A stretch of 45,552 nucleotides of DNA from Moduliflexus sp964602655 (GTDB lineage Bacteria > Moduliflexota > Moduliflexia > Moduliflexales > Moduliflexaceae): NCBI GenBank assembly GCA_964602655.1, contig CAZRSF010000052.1, forward strand, positions 1-45,552, given 5' to 3'. Each line of letters starts with the position of its first letter. Positions within the stretch are counted from its first letter, which is position 1. Position numbers and translations under genes: made by a program. The notes below the pieces were generated by a model that had not been told where the DNA came from, did not search any database, and was given only the letters and a program-made list of their open reading frames with translations. This document shows, in pieces, positions 31,062 through 38,670 of the stretch.

Positions 31062-32915
31062 ATGATGTTTCAGCCGAAGACTTTTGCCTGTTTTCTCGAA
31101 AAATCTGTCAAGTCTATCTTGCTGTTTTATGTATTCACGTTGCCGTTCATTGTCTCCCGCCTCTTTTTCCGTCCGTTCGAAACGCCGAAAAACGCTCTGT
31201 TCGTCTGTTCTATGGCATACTGTGCCTCCGCAATGCTTGCCGCCTCGCTTCTTTCCTCGAAATCTCAGCTATTCAAAAGAAGCCGCGCAACCGCAGCGGT
31301 CTCTTGTTATGCGTTCTATACTCTTTTGAACGCTGCGCTATTCTCCTATACGGATAGCGTTTATGTGTTCAATGTCAGCAGTCAATTTTTGCTCTTTTTC
31401 GTCGCGTCTGCCATTGCGGACGAGCGATGCCGCTCTCGCCTGCTGTTCCTGCTTGGCCTTGCCGCGCTACTGCTTGCCATCTACGGCGCAAGCCAATTTT
31501 TCGGCGTTGCGCTGCTCAATCCCTATGGCAACTATTTTGGTTCGCAATTCCCGTTCGGAACGAGAATTTTCGTCACGCTCGGCAATCCCAATCTCGTCGG
31601 CGGATTTTACGTGCTATTGCTGCCGCTTATTGCGGCCTGTTGGGTGAATGCCGTTCGAGAGCGTCGCCGCAGCGCATGGTGGGGTATCGTCTTTGTCTGC
31701 TCGGGATTTGCCTTGTTGGCGAGCCAAACGCGGGGATCATGGATGTGCGCGGCATGCGCCCTCAGCTTCTTTGCCATCATGGAGTGGAAAGATGCCTTGC
31801 GTTCATCTCTCAGAAAACATGCCGTATTCGCGTTTGCGCTATTCGTCGGCTGCATTCTCGTCGGGTATGCGGCCTTTCCGACACTCGAACGATCTACGAA
31901 ACTCATGACAACCGGCTCATGGACGCAGCGAATGGGGTGGTATGAGACGACGCTTCGGATGATCTGGAAACGTCCGTTTTTCGGACATGGTGTCGGTACG
32001 TTTGCCATCTATTTCCCGTTGGATCAAAACGAGCGTCAGATTGCGAAAAAATGGGGCATGTCTGCCTTGCATCCGCGAGTGCAGCATCCGCATAACGAAC
32101 ATTTGGAACTGCTGCATGATGGCGGCGTCATCGGATACGGCCTGTTTCTCTGGGTGATGTTCGAAACGCTTCGTGCCCTGTTCCGCCGAAAAACCATCAT
32201 CGCATACGGCATCGCCTCCGCATTGATCGGCATACTGCTCGATGGTCTCTTGATGCAAAATCTTCGCTTTACCGTCATAGCCTCGTTGTTCTGGCTGTTA
32301 ATCGGATTGGCGCATCATGATGCGCCGCCGCTTTCGCTTTCCTTCCAACGCCCAGAAGTACGGTGCGCATTCACTGCGCTGGCAACAATCATGATTGCCG
32401 TCAGCGTGTTTGCCGCGCGATTCGAAATCCGTATGCTTCGAGCAGCGTATCACGCAATGCAGGCGCGGAAACTCTATAATGCGTATTTGCCGCAAGCGGC
32501 GCTTGAATGCTATCGAAAGGCATTCGACTTGTATCCGAATGACCTCGAAATGTTATATAATATCGGCGAAAGTTTCGAATCGCTTCACGCGCAAACTCAA
32601 GCGATTACAATATATGAACGTTTACTCGCCCTTGCGCCGTTCATGCTTGACGTAAATTTTCGTCTTGGAAAATTATATCAACAGGAAGGGAAACTTCTCC
32701 AGGCAGATGAATATTTTCAACAGCAGATTCGCGTTGATAATATGGCGTGGGAATCGTATTACCACCGAGCCCTGTTCGCGTATGAGCGCGGAAAGAAGGC
32801 TGAAGCCGTTTCCATGCTAGATGAAATTCTTGCGATACGCCATATCAGCGAAAAGGCCGTGCCGGACGCCGCCCTTCAAGAGGTAAATACGTTGCGTCAG
32901 CAATGTTCTCGATAG
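31062..32915 (+). CDS. O-antigen ligase-like membrane protein with TPR tail
   Basis: A 617-residue polytopic membrane protein. About ten to twelve hydrophobic helices occupy residues 15-450. The O-antigen ligase/Wzy_C signature lies in the large loop: MIWKRPFFGHGVGTFAIYFP and later HPHNEHLELLHDGGVIGYG, with the conserved His/Asn residues. The last 150 residues are soluble tetratricopeptide repeats (for example ECYRKAFDLYPNDLEMLYNIGESF). Such WaaL/PilO-like ligases transfer undecaprenyl-linked glycans to lipid A or protein. The TPR fusion is common in bacteria with glycosylated surface proteins. No sugar-synthesis genes are adjacent, so the acceptor is unknown. Two adjacent ATGs start the frame without a strong ribosome-binding site. 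Confidence 0.85.
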   Translation: MMFQPKTFACFLEKSVKSILLFYVFTLPFIVSRLFFRPFETPKNALFVCSMAYCASAMLAASLLSSKSQLFKRSRATAAVSCYAFYTLLNAALFSYTDSVYVFNVSSQFLLFFVASAIADERCRSRLLFLLGLAALLLAIYGASQFFGVALLNPYGNYFGSQFPFGTRIFVTLGNPNLVGGFYVLLLPLIAACWVNAVRERRRSAWWGIVFVCSGFALLASQTRGSWMCAACALSFFAIMEWKDALRSSLRKHAVFAFALFVGCILVGYAAFPTLERSTKLMTTGSWTQRMGWYETTLRMIWKRPFFGHGVGTFAIYFPLDQNERQIAKKWGMSALHPRVQHPHNEHLELLHDGGVIGYGLFLWVMFETLRALFRRKTIIAYGIASALIGILLDGLLMQNLRFTVIASLFWLLIGLAHHDAPPLSLSFQRPEVRCAFTALATIMIAVSVFAARFEIRMLRAAYHAMQARKLYNAYLPQAALECYRKAFDLYPNDLEMLYNIGESFESLHAQTQAITIYERLLALAPFMLDVNFRLGKLYQQEGKLLQADEYFQQQIRVDNMAWESYYHRALFAYERGKKAEAVSMLDEILAIRHISEKAVPDAALQEVNTLRQQCSR

Positions 32916-32966
32916 TACGTTCTCTTCTTTCCTTGTTCTTGATTATCTGGGACGCAATCAAACCAT

Positions 32967-33001
32967 GCCGGGCAGACCTTCGCGGGCTGCCCGGCGTTTT
33001 T
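32967..33001 (+). terminator. Intrinsic terminator after the ligase gene
   Basis: GCCGGGCAG (32967-32975) and CTGCCCGGC (32987-32995) form a perfect 9-bp stem, followed by GTTTTT. Confidence 0.85.
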
Positions 33002-33004
33002 GTC

Positions 33005-33033
33005 TTGACGGGCGGGCGGCACGGGCGTATATT
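33005..33033 (+). promoter_or_regulatory. Promoter of the DUF3782-type gene
   Basis: TTGACG (33005-33010), exactly 17 bases, and TATATT (33028-33033), five of six to the -10 consensus. It starts four bases after the preceding terminator and 64 bases lie between its -10 and the ATG. Confidence 0.55.
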
Positions 33034-33096
33034 GACAAGAGATGAGACAACATCATACGTATTGTCACCAAAAGTTACAAGAAAGAGGGACGCATT

Positions 33097-33630
33097 ATGA
33101 CTGTCGCTGAAATGGAATTAGGATTTCAAAAAATATGGGATCTGTTTGCGGAAACCGATTTGCGATTCAAAAAGACGGAGCATCAGATCAAGGCTACCGA
33201 TAAAAAGTTGGATGCGTTAATCGGCAAATGGGGGCGATTCGTCGAAGGGCTTGTCCTGCCAGCGGCGAAACGGCTGTTTCAATCAAGAGGCTTCGGCATT
33301 GACGGCGTTTCGCCGCGCAATAAACGCGAACGGAACGGCGAGACGTTAGAAGTGGACGTGTTAGCGGTGGGCGATGAATATGTCGTCATGATTGAGGTCA
33401 AAAGCACGTTAGGCGTCCAAGATGTCAAAGACCATCTGAAAGACTTGAGCCGGTTCAAAGCGTTTTTCCCGGAATACAAAGACCGCAAGCTGATTGGCGC
33501 GGTGGCGGGCATCGTCATTGACGAGGGCGTGGATCGCTATGCCTATCAGCAAGGGCTGTTTGTCATCGGGCAACGCGGCGATACGGTGCGCCTGCTGAAC
33601 GACGCCGATTTTGAGCCGAAAGAGTGGTAA
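33097..33630 (+). CDS. DUF3782-type protein with nuclease-like fold
   Basis: A 177-residue protein. The N-terminal 45 residues form a coiled coil (FQKIWDLFAETDLRFKKTEHQIKATDKKLDALIGKWG). The rest resembles the DUF3782 family, predicted to adopt a PD-(D/E)XK nuclease-like fold; candidate metal residues are in TLEVDVLAVGDEYVVMIEVKS (Asp followed by E-x-K). Proteins of this kind are common in cyanobacteria and in other large genomes, often in many copies. It has its own promoter and a moderate ribosome-binding site (AGAGGGA). The biological role is unknown. Confidence 0.75.
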   Translation: MTVAEMELGFQKIWDLFAETDLRFKKTEHQIKATDKKLDALIGKWGRFVEGLVLPAAKRLFQSRGFGIDGVSPRNKRERNGETLEVDVLAVGDEYVVMIEVKSTLGVQDVKDHLKDLSRFKAFFPEYKDRKLIGAVAGIVIDEGVDRYAYQQGLFVIGQRGDTVRLLNDADFEPKEW

Positions 33631-33640
33631 CAATACAGAG

Positions 33641-33673
33641 AGACTTCCGAGGTTTCGAAAACCTCGGAAGTCT
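33641..33673. repeat. Perfect 15-bp inverted repeat between convergent genes
   Basis: AGACTTCCGAGGTTT (33641-33655) and its reverse complement (33659-33673) around a 3-base loop. It stands between the ends of two convergent genes and could help end transcription from either side, though no T run accompanies it. Confidence 0.8.
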
Positions 33674-33681
33674 GAGCATGA

Positions 33682-34548
33682 TCAAAACACCATCCCCGCA
33701 TAGCCGACGAAATCGCTGGCCGGGCGTTCCGGCATGACGTCCTGACTGGTGATATGTTCCAATAAGTACCCTTGTGTCGCGCCGAGCGCGGCGGCAGCAG
33801 CGACGGTGGCGGCAATCGCGCCCGCGCCGCAGGCGTTATGATGTTTTTCTGCTTCCAGAATCACCTCAACAGCTTTCATCGCTGTCGCCAAATCAATCAC
33901 AACCCGATCATTCGCTTTCATTGGCGCAAGAGACTCGATCCCCACGCCGAACGGCGTAAAGCCGAAACTGGGGCCGTAATGCGTCAAATCCGTACTGCCG
34001 ATAATCGCAACCGGTGTCGGATAGGACGCCAGCCGCTCGCCGATCTGTCGTCCGAGTTCGACCGCCGAACGATTCGGATTGACCATAATCGGCACGATTT
34101 TGGCTTCAGGGAAAAGGTATTGAATGAAGGGAACCTGCACTTCTATCGAATGTTCGCGGGTATGCGCCGACGGATTCTCTTCCGCGATATCCGGGCAGGT
34201 TTCCAAAATTGCGGCGGCCAGTTCGCGATCAATATTGATCGCGCCGCACGGCGTTTGCCAGACGCCTTCGGCAAAGATTGCGGCATTGCGTCCGATGTCC
34301 CAGACATGCACTGCGCCGAAAATCACAAATGTTTGCGGATCGGATTTTTCCTCGATGCTTTTGAAGACTTTCGCGGCAGTCGCGCCTGAAAACACCCAGC
34401 CGGCATGAGGCACGATTCCCGCGATGACGCGCAGCGGTTCGTCGGGCGGTTGATAATCATCGAGACACGCGGCAATCTGCTCGCGGCAGGCGCGATCCGT
34501 CGCCGGGTAAAAACTTCCGGCGCGATAGGCTTTCCGTATTGTATTCAT
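33682..34548 (-). CDS. amrB: MEMO1 family protein (AmmeMemoRadiSam system protein B)
   Basis: A 288-residue MEMO1 homologue. The metal-site residues of the family are present: H48 (VPHAGW), H81 (AVHVW) and C240 (NACGAGA), together with D187/H190 in STDLTHYGP and the HSIEVQVPFIQYLFP motif. Human Memo binds copper or iron at these positions; in bacteria the family (AmrB) usually occurs with an AMMECR1 protein and a radical SAM enzyme. Neither AMMECR1 nor the standard AmrS is adjacent here. The gene starts one base after the stop of the upstream deoxyhypusine-synthase-like gene, so the two are co-transcribed. Confidence 0.88.
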   Translation of the reverse strand: MNTIRKAYRAGSFYPATDRACREQIAACLDDYQPPDEPLRVIAGIVPHAGWVFSGATAAKVFKSIEEKSDPQTFVIFGAVHVWDIGRNAAIFAEGVWQTPCGAINIDRELAAAILETCPDIAEENPSAHTREHSIEVQVPFIQYLFPEAKIVPIMVNPNRSAVELGRQIGERLASYPTPVAIIGSTDLTHYGPSFGFTPFGVGIESLAPMKANDRVVIDLATAMKAVEVILEAEKHHNACGAGAIAATVAAAAALGATQGYLLEHITSQDVMPERPASDFVGYAGMVF

Positions 34549-34549
34549 A

Positions 34550-35491
34550 TTACACCTGTTCGATAATGGCGGCGGCCAGCAGCGGCAGCATCAATTCATG
34601 ATGCCCGATGAGCGAGAAGCCCTCGCCGCCGTCCGCTGTCGGTCGGCACACCACATTCTGCGTTGGGCGATACTGACGAATAAAATCCATATTCACCGTC
34701 GTAAAATGCTGCAATTGATACCCAAGATTCCGCGCCACTGAGACGGCTTTCAAAAAGACTTCCGGCAGCAGCACGGCAGAGCCGACATTGAAATAGACGC
34801 CGCCTTCAAGCTGGGACACGACGCCGACAAAGCGTTTGAAATCGCGATGCGATCCTTCGCCGATGGCCGCGCCGCTGGCATTCGGATGGACATGAATAAT
34901 ATCCGTGCCGATGGCGATATGCACCGTGACCGGAATGCCCAATTTAAAAGCGGCGGCGGTCAGACTATATTTCACAAACTGCGGCGAGGCCGCGATAATC
35001 GCGCGCCCGACCGATTCGCCGATGCCCCAGCCTTCTTTCCCGCCTTGCGTGATCGCTTCGTTGAGAAAATAACCCGTCTCGCGTCCCATGCCGAATTCGC
35101 CGGACGAAATCGCGGCGGCGACATCTTCGGAGGTATGTCCCATATACGCAAGCTCGAAATCATGCACGATTCCCGCGCCATTCAACGCAATCGCCGACAC
35201 AATGCCGCGTTCCATCAGGTCAATCACAATCGGCGACAGGCCGCATTTGATGACGTGCGCGCCAAGCGCCATGATGACCGGACGCTCTTTGCGAATGGCC
35301 TCAACTGTTTTTTTGACGATCCGATCAAGGTCTTTTCCGGCAAGAATATCCGGCAGAGACGCGAAAAAAGTCGAAAAATCGCCCCCTTTTTTCCAGGGCG
35401 ACGCAAACGTGTCCACTTGCACTAAACTTGTTCGTTCGAAAATAGAATAGGTCGAAATCTGTGAAAAGTCAATGTTCGGGTATTCCTGCAT
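34550..35491 (-). CDS. Deoxyhypusine-synthase-like protein
   Basis: A 313-residue protein that resembles bacterial deoxyhypusine-synthase-like proteins of unknown function. Visible blocks are PVIMALGAHVIKCGLSPIVIDLMERG, ALNGAGIVHDFELAYMGHTSEDV and IPVTVHIAIGTDIIHVHPNASGAAIG. Eukaryotic and archaeal enzymes attach an aminobutyl group to eIF5A; bacteria lack eIF5A, and some such proteins instead act on polyamines (homospermidine-synthase-like). The catalytic lysine of true deoxyhypusine synthase was not identified with certainty. It is directly upstream of the MEMO1 gene and downstream of a metallo-hydrolase gene, separated from the latter by a long hairpin. Confidence 0.6.
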   Translation of the reverse strand: MQEYPNIDFSQISTYSIFERTSLVQVDTFASPWKKGGDFSTFFASLPDILAGKDLDRIVKKTVEAIRKERPVIMALGAHVIKCGLSPIVIDLMERGIVSAIALNGAGIVHDFELAYMGHTSEDVAAAISSGEFGMGRETGYFLNEAITQGGKEGWGIGESVGRAIIAASPQFVKYSLTAAAFKLGIPVTVHIAIGTDIIHVHPNASGAAIGEGSHRDFKRFVGVVSQLEGGVYFNVGSAVLLPEVFLKAVSVARNLGYQLQHFTTVNMDFIRQYRPTQNVVCRPTADGGEGFSLIGHHELMLPLLAAAIIEQV

Positions 35492-35506
35492 GTCGTTTTT
35501 CGAACA

Positions 35507-35554
35507 ACAGGGATAGGCGTAAGAAAGGATGTTTCGGCTTACGCCTATCCCTGT
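35507..35554. repeat. Perfect 17-bp inverted repeat
   Basis: ACAGGGATAGGCGTAAG (35507-35523) and its exact reverse complement (35538-35554) with a 14-base loop. It lies between two minus-strand genes, just before the start of the deoxyhypusine-synthase-like gene. Confidence 0.85.
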
Positions 35555-35559
35555 CGTTT

Positions 35560-36279
35560 CTACGATGCGGCGTTTTTAAGTTCTTGTACGCGTTGTCGAA
35601 GCATCGGCGCAACGTCGGGAGCCATGACGGCGTAGGGCGCGGCCAGAAATCCTGTGAGTACATTACTGAGCAGATCGAGCGTAATGAGAATTTCGTCGCC
35701 ATGCCCGGGAATCACAATGTCGGCGTTCGCCAGAATTTTGGCGACACTGCGCCAGGTCTCCGCAATCTCTGCGGGGGTATATCTATTCGGCCAGAAATAG
35801 CCCCATGCCAGCAGCCATTCTTGATTCAATACGGCATCTCCGACGACCCAGACCGTTTTGTGTTGCGTGGTTCGGAAAATGAGCGCATGCAAATCGGGCG
35901 CATGTCCGGGACAAGGCTCGACGGCGATGCCTGGAAATTCGGCGGGGACGTGTTTTTGAAATACATGCATGGTTTCGCGCTTGAGATCGGGCGGAAGATG
36001 GTCGCGATGGCGGTGCGTCACGAAGATGACGCGCATAGTGTCAAGCGCGAGGCCGATGTGCGCAGCATGTTTCTGCGCCTCTTTCTTTCCGGCGAGCGTG
36101 AAATTCGGATCGGTAAAGATGGTCTGCGCCGGGAGAGGCGGTTCGGCGGCAGGCCAGATGGCGACGGATGTGCAGCGATGTTCTTTGGAGAGGTCTATCG
36201 CGCCGCCAGGAGAAAGCGGAAGCGTTCCTGTCTGAAGCATGCGATATTGGTATCTCTGCTGCGGAGGCGCTGCATTCAT
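35560..36279 (-). CDS. Metallo-beta-lactamase-fold hydrolase
   Basis: A 239-residue MBL-fold protein with the motif HRHRDH (89-94), further ligands in CPGHAPDLHALIF and VVGDAV, and IPGHGDEI near the end. It belongs to the glyoxalase-II-like/MBL hydrolases and is not close to the two MBL proteins at 23805-25622. The ATG at 36279 (MNAAPPQQ) is chosen because AGGA lies just upstream; the frame is open 30 bases further. Substrate unknown. Confidence 0.82.
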   Translation of the reverse strand: MNAAPPQQRYQYRMLQTGTLPLSPGGAIDLSKEHRCTSVAIWPAAEPPLPAQTIFTDPNFTLAGKKEAQKHAAHIGLALDTMRVIFVTHRHRDHLPPDLKRETMHVFQKHVPAEFPGIAVEPCPGHAPDLHALIFRTTQHKTVWVVGDAVLNQEWLLAWGYFWPNRYTPAEIAETWRSVAKILANADIVIPGHGDEILITLDLLSNVLTGFLAAPYAVMAPDVAPMLRQRVQELKNAAS

Positions 36280-36318
36280 GTTAATCCTGCCCGATCTTTT
36301 CGTTACCACATTGGATCA

Positions 36319-36387
36319 AGCCCTGACAGGGCTTGAAACCCTGTCGGGGCTGAAACCAGGAGTGCAAAAGCAAGCGTTTGCGCTCCT
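36319..36387. repeat. Two adjacent intergenic hairpins
   Basis: AGCCCTGACAGGG (36319-36331) pairs with 36339-36351 with one wobble. GGAGTGCAAA (36359-36368) pairs with 36377-36386 with one wobble. They lie immediately before the end of the radical SAM gene. Confidence 0.7.
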
Positions 36388-37527
36388 TTAGAAGATGACA
36401 TATCCTGCCGCTTTTTGCAGGCGTTTCCCCACCCGACCCAACTCGTGCAGCGAGCGAATCCGCTGCCCCTGTTTTCGCTGCGCTAAAATGGTATTGACCG
36501 TTGTTGGGCCGAGTCCGGGAACGCGCAGCAACGCCTCTTTTTCAGCGGTATTGATGTTCAATGGAAAAAATTCCGGATGCCGTTGCGCCCAGAGTTCCTT
36601 CGGGTCAGTGGTTAACGACAGATTGCCGCTGCCGTCGAATACGAAATCTTCCAGCAAAAATCCGTATTTGCGCATGAGCCAATCTACCTGATACAGCCGA
36701 TGTTCCCGCGTTAACATCTCCTGATTGCTGCGGGCGTCATGCTCGCCGGGCAATTCGCGCTCGCCCAATCCCCGCTGGTACGCGCTGAAATAGATGCGCT
36801 GCAAGCCTAAGCGTTGATACAATCCCCAGGAATAATTGACGATTTCCTGATCCGTTTCATCCGACGCGCCGACGACGAATTGTGTGGTCTGGCGCACTTT
36901 GCGATAGGGCGCTCCGGGCTGCGTCAGGTTGTGAATCAGTTTCATCGGGCGAATCACGTCGTCGAGATAGTGTTTGGTGGTGGAGAGCGTGTTAAAATGC
37001 TGTTCACCCGCAGTTTCGATATTGATAGAGACCGCATTGGCTAAGGAGACCGCTTCCTCAATCGCGGCATCCGATGCGCCGGGAATGATTTTCAGGTGCA
37101 TGTAGCCTTTGAAATGCTGCTTCCGCAGTATCGCCGCAATCGCGTTCAACCGCTCCATCGTCTGATCCGGCGTACCGATCACGCCGCTGCTGATGAAGAG
37201 TCCCATGACTTTTCCGGCGCGATAATATTCCCAAAATGTGTTGACCACTTCTTCCGGCGTCAGCGTACAGCGCCGGGGATCGCGATTCATACGGAGCGGG
37301 CAGTATTTACAATCATTGACGCAGACGTTGGAAATCAGCGTTTTGAATAAAAACGTTTTCGTGCGGCGTTCCGGCAGCGCGACCGGATAAATCCAGGTAT
37401 CGTCCTGCGAGCGGTGGCGGCGGTCGTCATTATTCATGCCGCATGCGCAGGCCAAATCATACTGAGAATCCTGCGATAATATCCGTAATTTTTCGCGCGT
37501 GCCGATGTCTTTCTGGATTGAAATCAT
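36388..37527 (-). CDS. Radical SAM protein, putative DNA modification/repair (HhH tail)
   Basis: A 379-residue radical SAM enzyme. The [4Fe-4S] motif is C69-x3-C73-x2-C76 (SNVCVNDCKYCPLRMNRDPRR). The sequence and the C-terminal helix-hairpin-helix (LNINTAEKEALLRVPGLGPTTVNTILAQR, about 325-355) match the putative DNA modification/repair radical SAM family (TIGR03916). In many genomes this gene sits beside a uracil-DNA-glycosylase-like partner, which is not present in the flanking sequence here. The HhH motif suggests contact with DNA. Cytoplasmic. No ribosome-binding site is clear before the ATG. Confidence 0.85.
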   Translation of the reverse strand: MISIQKDIGTREKLRILSQDSQYDLACACGMNNDDRRHRSQDDTWIYPVALPERRTKTFLFKTLISNVCVNDCKYCPLRMNRDPRRCTLTPEEVVNTFWEYYRAGKVMGLFISSGVIGTPDQTMERLNAIAAILRKQHFKGYMHLKIIPGASDAAIEEAVSLANAVSINIETAGEQHFNTLSTTKHYLDDVIRPMKLIHNLTQPGAPYRKVRQTTQFVVGASDETDQEIVNYSWGLYQRLGLQRIYFSAYQRGLGERELPGEHDARSNQEMLTREHRLYQVDWLMRKYGFLLEDFVFDGSGNLSLTTDPKELWAQRHPEFFPLNINTAEKEALLRVPGLGPTTVNTILAQRKQGQRIRSLHELGRVGKRLQKAAGYVIF

Positions 37528-37541
37528 AGATGTTCAGGAGT

Positions 37542-37703
37542 GCAAAAGCTTGCTTTTGCCGCGTGGCAGCGCCACGCTATTGCCTCTCGTTCCACGCTCC
37601 GCGTGGAATGCGGTTTCTTGGACGCTCCGCGTCCCGTCTCGCCGCAGAGCGGCGGTTTGCGAGCATTCCACGCGGAGCGTGGAACGAGAACGTAACAGCC
37701 CTG
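37542..37703. repeat. Composite nested inverted-repeat region
   Basis: The 207-base gap 37528-37734 holds several dyads. GCAAAAGC-tt-GCTTTTGC (37542-37559) and GCGTGGC-agc-GCCACGC (37561-37577) are small. A 26-bp perfect inverted repeat has arms 37586-37611 and 37663-37688, each itself nearly palindromic (TTCCACGC/GCGTGGAA). At 37687-37703 lies AGAACGTAACAGCCCTG, identical to the ends of the element at 42051-42270. No coding potential is seen. Confidence 0.85.
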
Positions 37704-37734
37704 TAGCTGCGAACGATGGCGTTCGCGGTGCGGT

Positions 37735-38670
37735 TTACAATTCGACGCCAAGCGAAATATCGGTGCTCTTCAGGCAATTCCGACCATCCGCTTTGGCGCG
37801 ATACAAATTCTTGTCAGCGACTTCCAGCAAACCGAAGCGCGATTGATCGCGGGTGGGAATAATCGTCGCCGCGCCTAAGCTGATCGTCACATGGTCGGCG
37901 ACGCTCGAACGTTCGTGCGGCATGCGCAACGTTTCGACATTCTGCCGCATCGCGTCGCCTACCTGAATCGCGCCCTGAATATCCGTGTTCGGCAGGATGC
38001 AGACAAATTCTTCCCCGCCATACCTCGCCACGCAATCGGAAGCGCGTTTGACCGACGTTGCCAACGTTTTGGCGACGAGCTTCAAACAATCGTCGCCATG
38101 CGGATGGCCATAAAAATCATTGAATTGTTTGAATAAATCAATGTCAACCATAATCACCGATAAAAATGCCGATGATCGTTCCGAACGTTTCCATTCCAGG
38201 TCGAAACATTCGTCGAATCTGCGGCGATTCGGAATGCCGGTCAATCCGTCCAAAAACGAGAGATTCTCTAACATATCGCGATGGCGTTTGAGTTCGATAT
38301 GCGTCTTGATGCGCATTTTAACAATCGGCAGGCTGAACGGTTTGGTAATATAATCAACCGCGCCTAATTCAAGCCCTTTGGCCTCATCTTCTTCCTGCGT
38401 CATGGCCGTGATAAAAATAATGGGAATGCTGCGGGTGTCATTCTCCTTTTTCAAGGCGCGGCAGACATCATACCCGTCCATGCCTGGCATCATAATGTCC
38501 AGAAGAATCAAATCCGGCGTCGGAGACGACGTGGCGATCTCTAAGGCTTTGGTTCCATCGGTCGCAAAACGGACAGTATAGTCGGATTTGAGCGCGTCTC
38601 CAAGAATCTTGATATTCATGGGAATATCATCGACAATTAACACCGTTGGTTTTGACAATGGTTCAGTCAT
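37735..38670 (-). CDS. REC-GGDEF diguanylate cyclase
   Basis: A 311-residue response regulator with receiver (D14/D15, phospho-acceptor D58, K110) and GGDEF domain. The active site is GGEEF (218-222) with I-site R209-A-S-D212 five residues before it, so synthesis of c-di-GMP with product inhibition is expected. Its ATG (38670; another ATG directly before it at 38673) lies within the end of the upstream hybrid kinase gene, so kinase and cyclase are translationally coupled. It is a paralogue of the cyclase at 13561-14622 and likely the output of the kinase encoded upstream. Confidence 0.9.
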   Translation of the reverse strand: MTEPLSKPTVLIVDDIPMNIKILGDALKSDYTVRFATDGTKALEIATSSPTPDLILLDIMMPGMDGYDVCRALKKENDTRSIPIIFITAMTQEEDEAKGLELGAVDYITKPFSLPIVKMRIKTHIELKRHRDMLENLSFLDGLTGIPNRRRFDECFDLEWKRSERSSAFLSVIMVDIDLFKQFNDFYGHPHGDDCLKLVAKTLATSVKRASDCVARYGGEEFVCILPNTDIQGAIQVGDAMRQNVETLRMPHERSSVADHVTISLGAATIIPTRDQSRFGLLEVADKNLYRAKADGRNCLKSTDISLGVEL

